From Streptomyces noursei ATCC 11455 (GTDB lineage: Bacteria; Actinomycetota; Actinomycetes; Streptomycetales; Streptomycetaceae): a stretch of 64,000 nt of DNA. The position numbers were made by a program, and so were the translations under genes. Below the pieces are notes generated by a model that was given only the letters and a program-made list of their open reading frames with translations, did no database searches and was not told the DNA's origin. This document shows positions 26,877 to 35,598 of the stretch, in pieces (positions within the stretch are counted from its first letter, which is position 1; each line of letters begins with the position of its first letter). The stretch spans positions 5,208,001 to 5,272,000 of the forward strand of contig NZ_CP011533.1 in NCBI RefSeq assembly GCF_001704275.1, written 5' to 3'.

Positions 26877-28130
26877 CTAGCGCTGCGACTGGCGGGGCAA
26901 CTCCAGTGCCACGTCCACCGAATCGCAGTACTCGCGCACCGCACTGGTGCGCGCCACCACCCGCCCCCGGTGCACCACGATCCGGCTGTACGCCAACGAG
27001 AGCACCCCGGCGATCCGCTCCCCGCGCACCGCCAGCAACTCCGCCGGGAAACCCGCCTCGACGCGCACCTCCGGCAGCCCCAGAGTGGCCCGCGCCGCCG
27101 AACTCACCGTCTCGTACGCCGCCTCGGGCGTGGCCTCCCCCAAGGACGCCAGCAGGTACGCGGCCTCCAACGGGTCGCCCCGACCCACCGGGTTGGCCGC
27201 GTCCCGCAGCGCCCCGCTGCCCGCCGCCACCCGCACCCCGGCCGCCCGCAGCAGCCGCACCGGCGCCGGCCGCGACACCCGGGAGCCGTTGCGCTCCAGG
27301 CCCGTGCAGTCGCCCTGCGGCAGACAGACGACGGTGACGTCGGCGGCCGCCAACTGCTCCGCGACCCGGGACGCCACGCTCCGCGGCATCCGTGCCATCC
27401 CGGCACACGGCCCGATCGCCACCCCCGGCCGCAGCCCGCCGCACATCGTCGCGACGCGCGCCAACCGCGCCGGGTCGTCGCCGTCGGTGTGCAGGTCCAC
27501 CGGGCAGCCGTGCTCGCCGGCCACCTCCAGGACGGCCTCCACGTACCCGGTCGGGTCGGGGTCCAGGTCCGGGCAGCCCCCGATGACCGTGGCGCCCATC
27601 TTGACCGCGTCCCGCAGCATCGCCAGCCCGTTCGCGCCGGCCACTCCGGTCAGCACCCGCGGCACCGCCACCGCCGCCAGGTCCGCCAGCCCGCGCAGCG
27701 CCCGGCGGGCCTGGAGCACCGCCTGCAGCGCCCCCAGCCCCTGGACGCCGCCGATCCGCACATGGCTGCGGGAGGCCGTGGCCCCGTGCCCGAGCTGCAG
27801 CAGCGCCGCCTCGGTGGTCCGGCGCTGGACGTCCTCGGTGGAGTCGGAGGCCGGCCCGTCGGCGTCCGCGGTCAGTGCGGTGTCGCAGTGCGCGTGCGGC
27901 TCGGCCGGTGCCGGCAGCAGCAGATAGCCGGCGAGGTCCACCCGGGCGCCCTGCGGGGCGAGGCTGCCGGCCGTGCCGACCGCCTCGATGCGCCCGCCGC
28001 CGAGCCGGACGTCCACGGTGCGGCCGTCGGCGAGCCGGGCACCGCACAGGACCAGCGCACCGGAATCCGGCCGGCTGTACCGGCCGGCACCCCCAGGCTT
28101 CCCCGGCTGCGGCGAACTGCTGTCGGACAT
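26877..28130 (-). CDS. Cytosine-deaminase-like amidohydrolase with degraded active site
   Basis: 417 residues from ATG 28130 with the amidohydrolase fold of the CodA group. The N-terminal metal motif is kept (PHAHCD, H79/H81), as is DLHTD (H214). By eye alignment with E. coli cytosine deaminase, the catalytic Glu of HxxE is Gly217, the SHTTAM histidine region reads GPCAGM, and the metal Asp region GHDD reads GSGA (about 304-307). Catalysis as a deaminase is therefore doubtful. It may be a binding protein or have a different chemistry. GTG/ATG codons upstream to 28163 are less likely starts. Confidence 0.8.
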   Translation of the reverse strand: MSDSSSPQPGKPGGAGRYSRPDSGALVLCGARLADGRTVDVRLGGGRIEAVGTAGSLAPQGARVDLAGYLLLPAPAEPHAHCDTALTADADGPASDSTEDVQRRTTEAALLQLGHGATASRSHVRIGGVQGLGALQAVLQARRALRGLADLAAVAVPRVLTGVAGANGLAMLRDAVKMGATVIGGCPDLDPDPTGYVEAVLEVAGEHGCPVDLHTDGDDPARLARVATMCGGLRPGVAIGPCAGMARMPRSVASRVAEQLAAADVTVVCLPQGDCTGLERNGSRVSRPAPVRLLRAAGVRVAAGSGALRDAANPVGRGDPLEAAYLLASLGEATPEAAYETVSSAARATLGLPEVRVEAGFPAELLAVRGERIAGVLSLAYSRIVVHRGRVVARTSAVREYCDSVDVALELPRQSQR

Positions 28131-28271
28131 CGCGCTCCTCGAAGCCACGGCGTGCAAGATCACGCGGTGTGGATCCGAGCCTAGGGTGCGCCCCGGAGAG
28201 CTTCGCGCAGGCGCGGAATAGTCGTACTGGCGTGGTGCGGGGGGCTGCTGGGGCGCGACGCGGATTCGGAT

Positions 28272-28300
28272 TTCACGTTTGGCGGCGGGCCGTGTAATGT
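28272..28300 (+). promoter_or_regulatory. Predicted promoter for tRNA-Thr/tRNA-Met/rpmG
   Basis: TTCACG (28272-28277) and TAATGT (28295-28300) are 17 bases apart, and tRNA-Thr begins 12 bases past the -10. The spacing and both hexamers fit a vegetative (HrdB-type) promoter. Confidence 0.55.
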
Positions 28301-28311
28301 CTTCATCGCTC

Positions 28312-28384
28312 GCCCCAATAGCTCAGTCGGCAGAGCGTCTCCATGGTAAGGAGAAGGTCTACGGTTCGATTCCGTATTGGGGCT
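28312..28384 (+). tRNA. tRNA-Thr (GGT)
   Basis: 73 bases. Acceptor GCCCCAA (28312-28318) pairs with TTGGGGC (28377-28383), with discriminator T 28384. The anticodon arm is TCTCC-ATGGTAA-GGAGA with GGT at 28345-28347, and the T arm is TACGG-TTCGATT-CCGTA. CCA is not encoded. Forms a tRNA-Thr, tRNA-Met, rpmG cluster as in other actinobacteria. Confidence 0.96.
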
Positions 28385-28431
28385 CTGGTGTGTGAGGTAC
28401 CTCGTCCTCGGGCGAGGGACTCGTACATCGC

Positions 28432-28504
28432 AGCGGTGTAGCTCAGTCGGTAGAGCAAGCGGCTCATAATCGCTGTGTCACCGGTTCAAGTCCGGTCACC
28501 GCTA
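28432..28504 (+). tRNA. tRNA-Met (CAT)
   Basis: 73 bases. Acceptor AGCGGTG (28432-28438) pairs with CACCGCT (28497-28503), with discriminator A 28504. The anticodon arm is AGCGG-CTCATAA-TCGCT, anticodon CAT. The 1-72 pair is A-T, with no initiator-type mismatch, so I read it as elongator Met. A lysidine-modified tRNA-Ile with CAT is a less likely alternative, given the conserved position next to rpmG. Confidence 0.92.
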
Positions 28505-28593
28505 CTGACAGTAGCCGATTGTGGGGTCGGTCCTCCGGTCGGCTACTCTTCTATGCGTTCATATCGACTACCCGTCCGTCAAGGAGCACTCAC

Positions 28594-28758
28594 GTGGCTG
28601 CCACCGACGTCCGCCCGAAGATCACGCTGGCCTGCGTGGAGTGCAAGGAGCGGAACTACATCACCAAGAAGAACCGGCGCAACGACCCGGACCGCCTTGA
28701 GATGAAGAAGCACTGCCCGCGCTGCAACGCGCACACCGCGCACCGCGAGACGCGATAA
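28594..28758 (+). CDS. rpmG: 50S ribosomal protein L33 (zinc-binding form)
   Basis: 54 residues from GTG with AAGGAG just upstream. CVEC and CPRC supply four zinc-ligand cysteines (C+ form). Body motif: [19 protein letters not shown]. Streptomyces usually also carry cysteine-free L33 paralogues for zinc starvation, not seen here. The gene follows two tRNA genes and precedes the dehydratase pair, the same order as rpmG2-hadABC in mycobacteria. Confidence 0.97.
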   Translation: MAATDVRPKITLACVECKERNYITKKNRRNDPDRLEMKKHCPRCNAHTAHRETR

Positions 28759-28773
28759 CTCAGGCTCGTCTGT

Positions 28774-28804
28774 GAGGCCGTCCCCATTTCCTGGGGGCGG
28801 CCTC
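28774..28804 (+). terminator. rpmG terminator
   Basis: A 12-pair stem pairs 28774-28785 (GAGGCCGTCCCC) with 28793-28804 (GGGGGCGGCCTC) with one G-T pair, beginning 16 bases after the rpmG stop codon. No U-tract. Confidence 0.7.
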
Positions 28805-28843
28805 GCGGCATTGGCACCATCAGTTCAGGGAGGTTGCGAGCCC

Positions 28844-29296
28844 ATGGCGCTCGACCAGTCATTCGTCGGACGCACGTACCCGCCCACCGACCCGTACGAG
28901 GTCGGGCGGGAAAAGATCCGCGAATTCGCCGAGGCGATCGGTGACACCAACCCCGCCTACACGGACACCGAAGCCGCCAAGGCCCTCGGTCACCCCGATG
29001 TGATCGCGCCGCCGACTTTTGTGTTTGCCATCACGTTCAAGGCTGCCGGGCTGGTCGTCGCGGATCCGCAACTCGGCCTGGACTACAGCCGGGTGGTCCA
29101 CGGCGACCAGAAGTTCGCCTACCGGCGTCCGGTGCGCGCCGGCGACCGGCTGACCGTGACCTCCACCATCGAAGCGATCCGGTCCATGGCCGGCAACGAG
29201 GTCATCGACATCCGCGGTGAGGTGCACGACGAGGCCGGCGAGCACGTTGTGACCGCCCTCACCAAGCTCGTCGCCCGGCCCGCTGAGGAGTCCTGA
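28844..29296 (+). CDS. MaoC-type dehydratase N-terminal-like protein, HadA-like
   Basis: 150 residues, single hot-dog fold of the FAS1-like dehydratase group, starting MALDQSFVGRTYPPTDPYEVG after GGGAGG. It corresponds by position and sequence style to mycobacterial HadA, the partner subunit of (3R)-hydroxyacyl-ACP dehydratase, and lacks the DxxxxH catalytic pair of its neighbour. It is one base apart from the HadB-like gene, so the pair probably forms a heterodimer. Streptomyces make no mycolic acids, so the true acyl substrate is open. Confidence 0.88.
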   Translation: MALDQSFVGRTYPPTDPYEVGREKIREFAEAIGDTNPAYTDTEAAKALGHPDVIAPPTFVFAITFKAAGLVVADPQLGLDYSRVVHGDQKFAYRRPVRAGDRLTVTSTIEAIRSMAGNEVIDIRGEVHDEAGEHVVTALTKLVARPAEES

Positions 29297-29297
29297 G

Positions 29298-29732
29298 ATG
29301 ACCGCGAAGATTGCCTACGACGACGTCGAGGTCGGCACCGAACTCCCCGCGCGGACCTTTCCTGTGACCCGTGCCACGCTCGTCCAGTACGCCGGCGCCT
29401 CCGGGGACTTCAACCCGATCCACTGGAACGAGAAGTTCGCCAAGGAGGTCGGACTGCCGGACGTCATCGCGCACGGCATGTTCACCATGGCCTCGGCGGT
29501 CCGGGTGGTCACCGACTGGGTCGGCGACCCGGGTGCGGTCGCCGAGTACGGCGTGCGCTTCACCAAGCCCGTCGTGGTGCCCAACGACGGGACCGGTGCG
29601 CTGATCGAGGTCAGCGGCACGGTCGCGGCCAAGCTCGACGACGCGGAGCGAACCGTCCGCGTCGACCTCACCGCCAAGAGCGCAGGCCAGAAGGTGCTGG
29701 GCATGTCCCGCGCCGTGGTCCGGCTCGCCTGA
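29298..29732 (+). CDS. MaoC-family dehydratase, HadB-like catalytic subunit
   Basis: 144 residues with the MaoC hydratase signature YAGASGDFNPIHWNEKFAKEVG (catalytic Asp and His) and the following VIAHGMFTMAS helix. Expected to dehydrate 3-hydroxyacyl thioesters as a dimer with the upstream HadA-like protein. Start ATG one base after the previous stop codon (TGAGATG). No HadC homologue follows; murB is next. Confidence 0.9.
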   Translation: MTAKIAYDDVEVGTELPARTFPVTRATLVQYAGASGDFNPIHWNEKFAKEVGLPDVIAHGMFTMASAVRVVTDWVGDPGAVAEYGVRFTKPVVVPNDGTGALIEVSGTVAAKLDDAERTVRVDLTAKSAGQKVLGMSRAVVRLA

Positions 29733-29791
29733 CGCAGCCGCGTGGGGCGGCCGGCCCGATGCCGCCGGACCGCCCCCGTACCCTTGGGCGC

Positions 29792-30856
29792 GTGCAGGAA
29801 CTCCACGTGGAGCACGGTGCTCCCCTCGCCCCGCTGACCACCTTCCGCCTCGGCGGCCCCGCGACCCGGCTCGTCACGGCCACCACCGACGACGAGGTGG
29901 TCGCGGCCGTCCGCGAAGCCGACGAGGCCGGCAGCCCGCTGCTGATCATCGGCGGCGGCAGCAATCTCGTCATCGGCGACAAGGGCTTCGACGGCACCGC
30001 CCTGCGCATCGCCACCCGCGGCGTCACGGTCGACGGCACGTCCCTGGAACTCGCCGCGGGCGAGAACTGGTCCGACGCCGTCGCCCGCACCGTCGAGGCC
30101 GGACTGGCCGGCGTCGAGTGCCTGGCCGGCATCCCCGGCTCGGCCGGCGCCACCCCGATCCAGAACGTCGGCGCCTACGGCCAGGACGTCTCCGAGACCC
30201 TCACCGAGGTCGTCGCCTACGACCGCCGCACCGGCGAGACGGTCACCCTCGCCAACGAGGAGTGCGGCTTCTCGTACCGCCACAGCCGCTTCAAGCAGCA
30301 CCCCGAGCGGTACGTCGTGCTGCGGGTCCGCTTCGCCCTGGAGGACGCGGACGGACTCTCCGCGCCCCTGAAGTACGACCAGACGGCCCGCGCCCTCGGG
30401 GTCGGCACCGGGGACCGGGTGCCGCTCGCCGTCGCCCGCAAGACCGTCCTGGCGCTCCGGGCCAGCAAGGGCATGGTGCTGGACGCCGAGGACCACGACA
30501 CCTGGTCGGCCGGCTCCTTCTTCACCAACCCCGTCCTCAGCGAGGCCGAGCACGCCGATCTCGTCCGGCGGGTCCACGACCGCCTCGGCCCCGACGCCGC
30601 GCCGCCCGCCTTCCCCGACGGCGACGGCCGGGTGAAGACCTCCGCGGCCTGGCTGATCGACCGCGCCGGCTTCACCAAGGGCTACGGCAGCGGCCCGGCC
30701 CGGATCTCCACCAAGCACACCCTCGCCCTCACCAACCGCGGCCGGGCCACCACCGAGGACCTGCTCGCGCTGGCCCGCGAGGTCCGCGACGGCGTCCACG
30801 ACGCCTTCGGGGTCACCCTCGTCAACGAACCGGTGACGGTCGGCGTCAGCCTGTAG
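29792..30856 (+). CDS. murB: UDP-N-acetylmuramate dehydrogenase
   Basis: Flavoenzyme that reduces UDP-GlcNAc-enolpyruvate to UDP-MurNAc in peptidoglycan synthesis; 354 residues from GTG. FAD-binding motifs are LIIGGGSNLVIGDKGFDG and GIPGSAGATPIQNVGAYGQ; catalytic-region motifs are SYRHSRFK and AGSFFTNP, with the late acid/Lys region ARISTKHTLAL. A TACCCT hexamer (29779-29784) lies 7 bases before the GTG and there is no Shine-Dalgarno, suggesting a leaderless message. Upstream in-frame ATG 29759 is less likely. Confidence 0.95.
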   Translation: MQELHVEHGAPLAPLTTFRLGGPATRLVTATTDDEVVAAVREADEAGSPLLIIGGGSNLVIGDKGFDGTALRIATRGVTVDGTSLELAAGENWSDAVARTVEAGLAGVECLAGIPGSAGATPIQNVGAYGQDVSETLTEVVAYDRRTGETVTLANEECGFSYRHSRFKQHPERYVVLRVRFALEDADGLSAPLKYDQTARALGVGTGDRVPLAVARKTVLALRASKGMVLDAEDHDTWSAGSFFTNPVLSEAEHADLVRRVHDRLGPDAAPPAFPDGDGRVKTSAAWLIDRAGFTKGYGSGPARISTKHTLALTNRGRATTEDLLALAREVRDGVHDAFGVTLVNEPVTVGVSL

Positions 30857-30883
30857 GGGCCGTGGAAGGCCGCCGGCGGCCCG

Positions 30884-31912
30884 CTACGGCGCCGGGGCGG
30901 CCAGCCAGGCGTCGATGTCCGCCAGCACCGCCCGCCGCACGTCCTGGGGCGCCCGGGAGGCCCGCACGGACTGCCGGGCCAGCTCGGCCAGCTCGGCGTC
31001 GTCGAAGGCGTGCGAGGTGCGGGCGATCTCGTACTGGGCGGCCAGCCGCGAGCCGAACAGCAGCGGGTCGTCGGCGCCCAGCGCCATCGGGACGCCCGCC
31101 TCGTAGAACGTCCGCAGCGGCACGTCCTCCGGTTTGCCGTAGACGCCCAGCGCGACGTTCGACGCCGGGCACACCTCGCAGGTCACCCCGCGGGACGCCA
31201 GCCGGCGCAGCAGCACCGGGTCCTCCGCGGCCCGCACCCCGTGCCCGATCCGGGTGGCGTGCAGATCGTCCAGGCAGTCCCGGACGCTGGCCGGCCCGGA
31301 CAGCTCGCCGCCGTGCGGCGCCGACAGCAGGCCGCCGTCCCGGGCGATGGCGAAGGCCCGGTCGAAGTCCCGGGCCAGCCCCCGGCGTTCGTCGTTGGAG
31401 AGCCCGAAGCCGACCACGCCGTGGTCGGCGTAGCGCACCGCCAGCCGGGCCAGCGTGCGGGCGTCCAGCGGGTGCTTCATGCGGTTCGCGGCGACCAGCA
31501 CCCGGATGCCCAGCCCGGTGTGCCGGGAGGCCAGCTCCACCGCGTCCAGGATGACCTCCAGCGCCGGGATCAGCCCGCCCAGCCGCGGCGCGTACGAGGT
31601 CGGGTCGACCTGGATCTCCAGCCAGCGGGAGCCGTCCTTGACGTCCTCCTCCGCCGCCTCCCGCACCAGCCGCTGGATGTCCTCGGGCGAGCGCAGACAC
31701 GACCGGGCGATGTCGTAGAGCCGCTGGAAGCGGAACCAGCCGCGCTCGTCGGTGGCGCTCAGCCGGGGCGGCGTACCGCTGGTCAGCGCGTCCGGCAGGT
31801 GGACGCCGTACTTGTCGGCGAGGTCCAGCAGCGTCGCCGGCCGCATCGAGCCGGTGAAGTGCAGGTGCAGATGGGCCTTCGGCAGTTGACGCAGATCACG
31901 AACACGCTCCAT
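30884..31912 (-). CDS. add: Adenosine deaminase family protein
   Basis: 342 residues, metal-dependent purine deaminase fold: LPKAHLHLHFTGS (HxH metal motif), APHGGELSG (HGGE, proton-shuttling Glu), TRIGHGVRA, and GADDPLLFG (metal Asp). It converts adenosine to inosine or acts on a related purine. HLHFTGS differs slightly from the usual HLHLDGA-type motif, so specificity may differ. The frame is open to 32014 but MERVRDLRQLPK at 31912 is the family-like start. Converges with murB. Confidence 0.9.
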   Translation of the reverse strand: MERVRDLRQLPKAHLHLHFTGSMRPATLLDLADKYGVHLPDALTSGTPPRLSATDERGWFRFQRLYDIARSCLRSPEDIQRLVREAAEEDVKDGSRWLEIQVDPTSYAPRLGGLIPALEVILDAVELASRHTGLGIRVLVAANRMKHPLDARTLARLAVRYADHGVVGFGLSNDERRGLARDFDRAFAIARDGGLLSAPHGGELSGPASVRDCLDDLHATRIGHGVRAAEDPVLLRRLASRGVTCEVCPASNVALGVYGKPEDVPLRTFYEAGVPMALGADDPLLFGSRLAAQYEIARTSHAFDDAELAELARQSVRASRAPQDVRRAVLADIDAWLAAPAP

Positions 31913-31978
31913 CCGCAGATACTGCCGCACCCGCGCGCCCCGGCATAGGCCCCGCCCCGAACGAAGGGACGGCCGGAA

Positions 31979-32018
31979 AGGCGTGCGGGGCCGGACGCCC
32001 GTCCGACCCCGCACGCCT
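31979..32018 (-). terminator. Terminator downstream of aspC
   Basis: AGGCGTGCGGGG (31979-31990) pairs with CCCCGCACGCCT (32007-32018), then one mismatch and CGGAC/GTCCG with a 4-base loop. It starts 18 bases past the aminotransferase stop codon on the minus strand. Confidence 0.8.
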
Positions 32019-32035
32019 CGGCGGCCACCGCCCCG

Positions 32036-33271
32036 CTACTTGGCCTCGGCCAGCAGCTTCTGGATCCGGGAGACGCCCTCGACCAGGTCCTCGTCGCCCA
32101 GCGCGTACGAAAGCCGCAGGTAGCCGGGGGTGCCGAACGCCTCGCCCGGGACGACGGCGACCTCCGCCTCCTCCAGGATCAGCTCGGCCAGCTCGACGCT
32201 GGACTGCGGGCGCTTGCCGCGGATCTCCTTGCCCAGCAGCCCCTTCACCGACGGGTAGGCGTAGAACGCGCCCTCCGGCTCCGGGCACACCACGCCGTCG
32301 ATCTCGTTGAGCATCTGCACGATCTTGCGGCGGCGCCGGTCGAAGGCGACCTTCATCTCCTCGACGGCCGCCAGGTCGCCGCTGACGGCGGCGATGGCCG
32401 CGGCCTGCGCCACGTTGGAGACGTTGGAGGTGGCGTGCGACTGGAGGTTGGTGGCCGCCTTGATGACGTCCTTGGGGCCGATCGCCCAGCCCACCCGCCA
32501 GCCGGTCATCGCGTACGTCTTCGCCACGCCGTTGACGACGATGCACTTGTCGCGCAACTCGGGCACCACGACCGGCAGCGACGAGAACTCCGCGTCGCCG
32601 TAGACCAGGTGCTCGTAGATCTCGTCGGTCAGCACCCACAGGCCGTGCTCGGCGGCCCAGCGGCCGACCGCCTCGACCTGCTCGCGGGAGTAGACCGCGC
32701 CAGTCGGGTTCGACGGCGAGACGAACAGCAGCACCTTGGTGCGCTCGGTGCGGGCCGCCTCCAACTGCTCGACGGACACGCGGTAGCCGGTGGTCTCGTC
32801 GGCGACCACGTCGACCGGCACGCCGCCGGCGAGCCGGATCGACTCGGGGTACGTCGTCCAGTACGGCGCCGGCACGATGACCTCGTCGCCGGGGTCCAGG
32901 ATGGCGGCGAACGCCTCGTAGATGGCCTGCTTGCCACCGTTGGTCACCAGGACGTTCGCGGCCTCGATCTCGAAACCGGAGTCGCGCAGGGTCTTCGCGA
33001 CGATCGCGGACTTCAGCTCGGGGAGGCCGCCGGCGGGGGTGTAGCGGTGGAACTTCGGGTTGCGGCACGCCTCGACCGCCGCCTCGACGATGTAGCCGGG
33101 CGTGGGGAAGTCGGGCTCACCGGCGCCGAAGCCGATCACCGGGCGCCCGGCGGCCTTGAGGGCCTTGGCCTTGGCGTCGACGGCGAGGGTGGCGGACTCG
33201 GAGATCGAACCGACCCGGGCGGAGACCCGGCGGTCGGTGGGGGACGATGCGGAGGGAGTGGCAGCGCTCAT
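32036..33271 (-). CDS. aspC: Pyridoxal phosphate-dependent aspartate aminotransferase
   Basis: Class I aminotransferase of 411 residues, subgroup I-gamma as usual in actinobacteria. Motifs: [19 protein letters not shown]-type substrate loop region [20 protein letters not shown], and the PLP-binding lysine in [14 protein letters not shown]. It transfers the amino group between aspartate and 2-oxoglutarate. Start ATG 33271 ([10 protein letters not shown]); upstream in-frame residues are not family-like. Divergent from the tRNA-Trp/secE region. Confidence 0.95.
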   Translation of the reverse strand: MSAATPSASSPTDRRVSARVGSISESATLAVDAKAKALKAAGRPVIGFGAGEPDFPTPGYIVEAAVEACRNPKFHRYTPAGGLPELKSAIVAKTLRDSGFEIEAANVLVTNGGKQAIYEAFAAILDPGDEVIVPAPYWTTYPESIRLAGGVPVDVVADETTGYRVSVEQLEAARTERTKVLLFVSPSNPTGAVYSREQVEAVGRWAAEHGLWVLTDEIYEHLVYGDAEFSSLPVVVPELRDKCIVVNGVAKTYAMTGWRVGWAIGPKDVIKAATNLQSHATSNVSNVAQAAAIAAVSGDLAAVEEMKVAFDRRRRKIVQMLNEIDGVVCPEPEGAFYAYPSVKGLLGKEIRGKRPQSSVELAELILEEAEVAVVPGEAFGTPGYLRLSYALGDEDLVEGVSRIQKLLAEAK

Positions 33272-33339
33272 GGAGGCATCGTCGCAGACCGCCGTCGGGC
33301 CCGATACACGGGTTTGTGGGGCGGTGCGCGAGGTTCCTG

Positions 33340-33369
33340 TTCGACGCCCGGCCCCGAAGCACGTACACT
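33340..33369 (+). promoter_or_regulatory. Predicted promoter upstream of tRNA-Trp
   Basis: TTCGAC (33340-33345) and TACACT (33364-33369) are 18 bases apart. Transcription would start near 33376, about 75 bases before the tRNA, and could continue into secE-nusG. Confidence 0.45.
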
Positions 33370-33452
33370 CGCTGACCGTTGGCTCCCATCGGGTCACCGC
33401 AGTGCACGACGTAATGCAGTCGTCCGCATGCGGTAAGTTGGGGGAACCACAA

Positions 33453-33525
33453 AGGGTCGTAGCTCAATTGGTAGAGCACTGGTCTCCAAAACCAGCGGTT
33501 GGGGGTTCAAGTCCCTCCGGCCCTG
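33453..33525 (+). tRNA. tRNA-Trp (CCA)
   Basis: 73 bases. Acceptor AGGGTCG (33453-33459) pairs with CGGCCCT (33518-33524) with one G-T pair, and the discriminator G 33525 is typical of Trp. The anticodon arm is CTGGT-CTCCAAA-ACCAG with CCA at 33486-33488. Lies directly upstream of secE, as in most actinobacteria. Confidence 0.97.
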
Positions 33526-33632
33526 CTACACGCACTTCATCACCGAGTGCGTGCATGCGTACGTACGAAATGCACCGCCGTGCGGCCGGGCCGGACGCGG
33601 CACGGCCACGACCCGGATTCAGGTGAGGACGA

Positions 33633-33929
33633 GTGACGGACGCCCTGGGCTCCATCGACATGCCTGAGCGCGGTCGTTCCGAAGACGACACCACGGAATC
33701 CCAGAAGAAGCCCCGCCGCGGCGGTAAGCGCGGCAAGAAGGGGCCTTTCGCGCGTCTCGCGCTCTTCTACCGCCAGGTCATCGCGGAACTGCGCAAGGTC
33801 GTCTGGCCCACGCGCAGCCAGCTGTCGTCGTACACCACCGTGGTGATCGTCTTCGTAGCCATCATCATTGGTCTCGTAACCGTGATTGACTTGGGAATCA
33901 ACCGAGTCGTCGGGTACGTCTTCGGCTGA
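33633..33929 (+). CDS. secE: Preprotein translocase subunit SecE
   Basis: 98 residues from GTG. A charged cytoplasmic N-terminus ([12 protein letters not shown]) leads into the conserved amphipathic helix [20 protein letters not shown], then a single membrane segment [20 protein letters not shown]. Stabilises SecY in the SecYEG channel. It is followed 73 bases later by nusG, the standard secE-nusG arrangement. Confidence 0.97.
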   Translation: MTDALGSIDMPERGRSEDDTTESQKKPRRGGKRGKKGPFARLALFYRQVIAELRKVVWPTRSQLSSYTTVVIVFVAIIIGLVTVIDLGINRVVGYVFG

Positions 33930-34002
33930 TCCCGCGGAGGGTGCCTCTGCGGGGGCGGCCTTTCGCACGTTCAACCCCTTGAAGCAAGGAAGAAGCAGCC
34001 AC

Positions 34003-34887
34003 GTGTCTGACCCGAACCTGAACGACGCCGCCAAGCCCGTCGCGGCTGCAGAGGCCGAGGTTGACGAGGCCGTCTCGGCCGAGGTCGAGGGGGAGGCTGC
34101 GGCGATCGCTGACGAGGAAGCCGCCGCGGAGATCGTCGCGGGCGCAGACGACGTCGACGAGCTGGACGCCGAGGACGCCGACGCCGGCGAGCCCGCCGAG
34201 TCGGCCGCCGTGCACGTCGAGGACGAGGAGGCCGAGGAGGCTTCCGAGGACGCGGAGGAGCAGGAGCCGGTCGACCCGGTGGCCGCCCTCCGTGACGAGC
34301 TGCGCGGGCTCCCCGGCGAGTGGTACGTCATCCACACCTACGCGGGTTACGAGAACCGCGTGAAGACCAACCTCGAACAGCGCGCCGTCTCGCTGAACGT
34401 CGAGGACTACATCTTCCAGGCCGAGGTGCCGCAGGAAGAGGTCGTTCAGATCAAGAACGGTGACCGTCGCACCGTCCGCCAGAACAAGCTTCCGGGCTAC
34501 GTTCTGGTGCGCATGGACCTGACGAACGAGTCCTGGGGCGTCGTCCGCAACACCCCGGGTGTCACCGGCTTCGTCGGCAACGCCTACGACCCGTACCCGC
34601 TGACCCTCGACGAGATCGTCAAGATGCTCGCCCCGGAGGCCGAGGAGAAGGCCGCCAAGGAGGCCGCCGCGGCCGAGGGCAAGCCGGCGCCGTCCCGCAA
34701 GGTCGAGGTCCAGGTCCTGGACTTCGAGGTGGGCGACTCCGTCACCGTCACCGACGGTCCGTTCGCGACGCTGCAGGCCACGATCAACGAGATCAACGCC
34801 GACTCGAAGAAGGTCAAGGGCCTGGTCGAGATCTTCGGTCGCGAGACCCCGGTCGAGCTGAGCTTCGACCAGATCCAGAAGAACTAG
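34003..34887 (+). CDS. nusG: Transcription termination/antitermination factor NusG
   Basis: 294 residues from GTG. A highly acidic, Ala/Glu-rich extension of about 105 residues precedes the NGN domain, which starts [20 protein letters not shown] and includes [13 protein letters not shown] and [12 protein letters not shown]. The C-terminal KOW domain is [19 protein letters not shown]. It binds RNA polymerase and links it to Rho or the ribosome. The acidic extension is a known Streptomyces feature; core NusG has only about 180 residues. A strong terminator follows. Confidence 0.97.
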   Translation: MSDPNLNDAAKPVAAAEAEVDEAVSAEVEGEAAAIADEEAAAEIVAGADDVDELDAEDADAGEPAESAAVHVEDEEAEEASEDAEEQEPVDPVAALRDELRGLPGEWYVIHTYAGYENRVKTNLEQRAVSLNVEDYIFQAEVPQEEVVQIKNGDRRTVRQNKLPGYVLVRMDLTNESWGVVRNTPGVTGFVGNAYDPYPLTLDEIVKMLAPEAEEKAAKEAAAAEGKPAPSRKVEVQVLDFEVGDSVTVTDGPFATLQATINEINADSKKVKGLVEIFGRETPVELSFDQIQKN

Positions 34888-34914
34888 GTTCTTCCGGACC
34901 ACCAGCCACCGATC

Positions 34915-34956
34915 AGGTCAGACCGGCGTAGAGCCGGTCTGACCTGCGCGGTTTTT
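34915..34956 (+). terminator. nusG intrinsic terminator
   Basis: Perfect 13-base stem AGGTCAGACCGGC (34915-34927) / GCCGGTCTGACCT (34933-34945), 5-base loop, then GCGCGG and a run of five T (34952-34956). It separates secE-nusG from rplK-rplA. Confidence 0.9.
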
Positions 34957-34982
34957 GGCCGCACGACAGTACCCGTTATCGT
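34955..34982 (+). promoter_or_regulatory. Predicted rplK-rplA promoter
   Basis: TTGGCC (34955-34960) and TATCGT (34977-34982) with 16-base spacing lie immediately after the nusG terminator. The message would have a leader of about 65 bases before rplK. Confidence 0.5.
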
Positions 34983-35054
34983 GGTGCGGTATGCCTCCAT
35001 CCGGATGATCCGGATTGTGGGGCGAACCACCTCTCACTAGGACCCGGAGAGAGC

Positions 35055-35489
35055 ATGCCTCCCAAGAAGAAGAAGGTCACGGGGCTGATCAAGCTCCAGA
35101 TCCAGGCCGGTGCCGCGAACCCGGCTCCGCCGGTCGGCCCCGCGCTGGGTCAGCACGGCGTCAACATCATGGAGTTCTGCAAGGCCTACAACGCCGCGAC
35201 CGAGTCGCAGCGTGGCATGGTCGTGCCGGTGGAGATCACGGTCTACGAGGACCGTTCCTTCACCTTCGTCACCAAGACTCCGCCGGCCGCGAAGCTCATC
35301 CTGAAGGCCGCGGGCGTGGACAAGGGCTCCGGCGAGCCGCACAAGACCAAGGTCGCCAAGATCACCCGCGACCAGGTCCGCGACATCGCCACCACCAAGA
35401 TGCCCGACCTGAACGCCAACGACCTGGACGCCGCCGAGAAGATCATCGCCGGCACCGCCCGTTCCATGGGCATCACGGTCGAGGGCTGA
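35055..35489 (+). CDS. rplK: 50S ribosomal protein L11
   Basis: 144 residues. The N-terminal domain has the proline-rich segment [29 protein letters not shown], the GTPase-centre and thiostrepton-site region. The C-terminal rRNA-binding domain has [21 protein letters not shown] and ends [11 protein letters not shown]. Acts at the 23S GTPase-associated centre with L10/L12. First gene of the rplK-rplA operon. Confidence 0.98.
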
Positions 35490-35598
35490 TCCTCAGCCCC
35501 GCACGGCCGTGCGGCGCACGCCGCACGTTGGCTCAGCCCGTGGCAGGACCAGGCGCTGGTCCGTACCACGACTCCACCCCACTGCATCAGGAGCAGAA

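Noticed and set aside
32036..33530. Prophage or integrated element at tRNA-Trp
   Set aside because: The tRNA is intact, its neighbours are the conserved secE-nusG and aspC genes, and no integrase or att repeat is present.
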